Assembly (NCBI GenBank): GCA_030642885.1
Contig: DAOWMX010000101.1
Location: 1 to 7,679 of the forward strand
DNA length: 7,679 bases
Direction of reading: 5' to 3'
From: Anaerolineales bacterium
GTDB taxonomy: Bacteria > Chloroflexota > Anaerolineae > Anaerolineales > E44-bin32
A model generated the notes under the pieces. That model was not told the origin of the DNA and searched no databases. It saw nothing but the letters and a program-made list of their open reading frames with translations. Positions 7,199 to 7,679 of the stretch are shown here, piece after piece (the first letter of the stretch is position 1; each line of letters begins with the position of its first letter). The translations under genes and the position numbers were made by a program.

Positions 7199-7228
7199 TT
7201 ACTTGCTGCGATAATTGCCAGCAAGTAA
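7199..7228. repeat. Perfect 10-bp inverted repeat after the kinase gene
   Basis: TTACTTGCTG and CAGCAAGTAA flank a 10-nt loop, 41 nt after the kinase stop codon. No T-run follows on the plus strand, so it is not a classic intrinsic terminator. It also lies upstream of the next gene and could act as an operator, a processing hairpin or a Rho-type boundary structure. A weak TTGCGT (7171-7176) and TTATCA (7193-7198) pair, spaced 16 nt apart, lies just before it. Confidence 0.5.
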
Positions 7229-7234
7229 CGCTCT

Positions 7235-7240
7235 GAGGAG
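7235..7240 (+). promoter_or_regulatory. Strong Shine-Dalgarno sequence with no canonical start behind it
   Basis: GAGGAG is followed after 6 nt by ATA at 7247, which is in frame with the secreted protein that starts at ATG 7316. The in-frame stop TAG at 7241-7243 sets the upstream limit. No ATG, GTG or TTG occurs in this frame between 7244 and 7316. Confidence 0.5.
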
Positions 7241-7315
7241 TAGAAGATAGCTCTACGCCAAAGTAAACGCCGCCTTCTTTCATCCACTGCCGGGGGAAAA
7301 CGCACGCTTCATGCA

Positions 7316-7679
7316 ATGTGGATTGCACTCATACTGCTTGGCCTGCTGCCTGGCGGTTCTGCTGCCTCGCCTTCATATTCCTCACCAGAAATCGATCTCA
7401 CCCACTCGCTCCTACAGGTCCCGCCCCTTAACCCCCATTTTGCCCCTGCTGCGAGCATCTCACTCGGCGTGCCGAGCGAAGTTCCCGTAGGACAAAATGT
7501 CGCCTTCACAGTCACTTTCGATAATACCGGAGCAGACCCAGGGTATGGCCCCATAATCGACGTAATCCTGGATACAACCGGCGCCGATGCTGACGCAAGC
7601 GGTGGACCTTACGACGGGCTTGGAACATCGTCGATTTCGGCATCCTATTTATCGATCCCTTTTACAACTTCTGGCTCCA
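7316..7679 (+). CDS. Exported protein, N-terminal part only (runs off the right edge)
   Basis: The frame stays open from 7244 to the window end; 121 codons are visible from ATG 7316. The product begins MWIALILLGLLPGGSAAS, a hydrophobic core with a small-residue cleavage site near residue 17. A Pro/Ser/Thr-rich stretch follows, and then a beta-rich domain (from about residue 47) with SISLGVPSEVPVGQNVAFTV and FDNTGADPGYGPIIDVIL. Such segments resemble the Ig-like/DUF11 repeats of secreted adhesion or surface proteins; that assignment is inference from pattern only. If translation starts at ATA 7247, the protein gains 23 residues including KRR and GGKR, which would supply the positively charged n-region missing from the ATG form. 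It is downstream of and co-oriented with the kinase gene but separated by about 160 bp and an inverted repeat. Confidence 0.65.
   Translation, partial: MWIALILLGLLPGGSAASPSYSSPEIDLTHSLLQVPPLNPHFAPAASISLGVPSEVPVGQNVAFTVTFDNTGADPGYGPIIDVILDTTGADADASGGPYDGLGTSSISASYLSIPFTTSGS

Noticed and set aside
7309..7554. Minus-strand open frame over the exported-protein gene
   Set aside because: The plus strand encodes a coherent signal peptide and beta-rich domain there; the antisense product has no recognisable features.

Overview
The window reads as ordinary bacterial chromosome of moderate GC with one mobile element. Three complete protein genes are supported, plus a fourth cut by the right edge. No tRNA, rRNA, CRISPR array or insertion sequence with inverted ends is visible. 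The source could be a Chloroflexota-like bacterium: a stand-alone clpC without a ctsR-mcsAB operon, a large PAS-PAS-GAF sensor kinase, and a secreted protein resembling adhesion/DUF11-type repeats. That placement is a low-confidence inference, because no marker gene fixes it.

Left part (1-1474): the 3' two-thirds of a group II intron on the plus strand. Its reverse transcriptase/maturase ORF (45-1382, GTG start) is intact and carries all RT motifs, including YADD, but has no C-terminal HNH endonuclease. Domains V and VI follow, with a branch-point adenosine candidate at 1467 and a predicted 3' end at 1474. The 5' end and the 5' exon lie outside the window.

1475-1867: no convincing gene. It holds a cluster of short perfect hairpins and two competing stems (1539-1690), possibly a structured RNA or a dispersed repeat, and then the terminator of the convergent gene (about 1805-1839).

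1868-4339, minus strand: an intact ClpC-type AAA+ unfoldase. It has a paired Clp N domain, two AAA modules, a short UVR-containing middle domain and an LGF ClpP-docking tripeptide. It appears to be transcribed alone, from a TATAAT box just upstream to its own terminator.

4340-4880: a divergent regulatory region of about 540 bp with several inverted repeats. One is a perfect palindrome lying between the -35 and -10 boxes of the likely promoter for the next gene.

4881-7157, plus strand: a membrane-anchored hybrid-input sensor histidine kinase (3 TM - PAS - PAS - GAF - coiled coil - HisKA - HATPase) with no response regulator beside it.

7158-7679: a 10-bp perfect inverted repeat, then the start of an exported protein that runs off the right edge. 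Its best Shine-Dalgarno and signal-peptide n-region point to an ATA codon at 7247 rather than the first ATG at 7316. I see no strong evidence for a new multi-gene system. The most interesting points are that start site, the structured region next to the intron, and the palindrome inside the kinase promoter.
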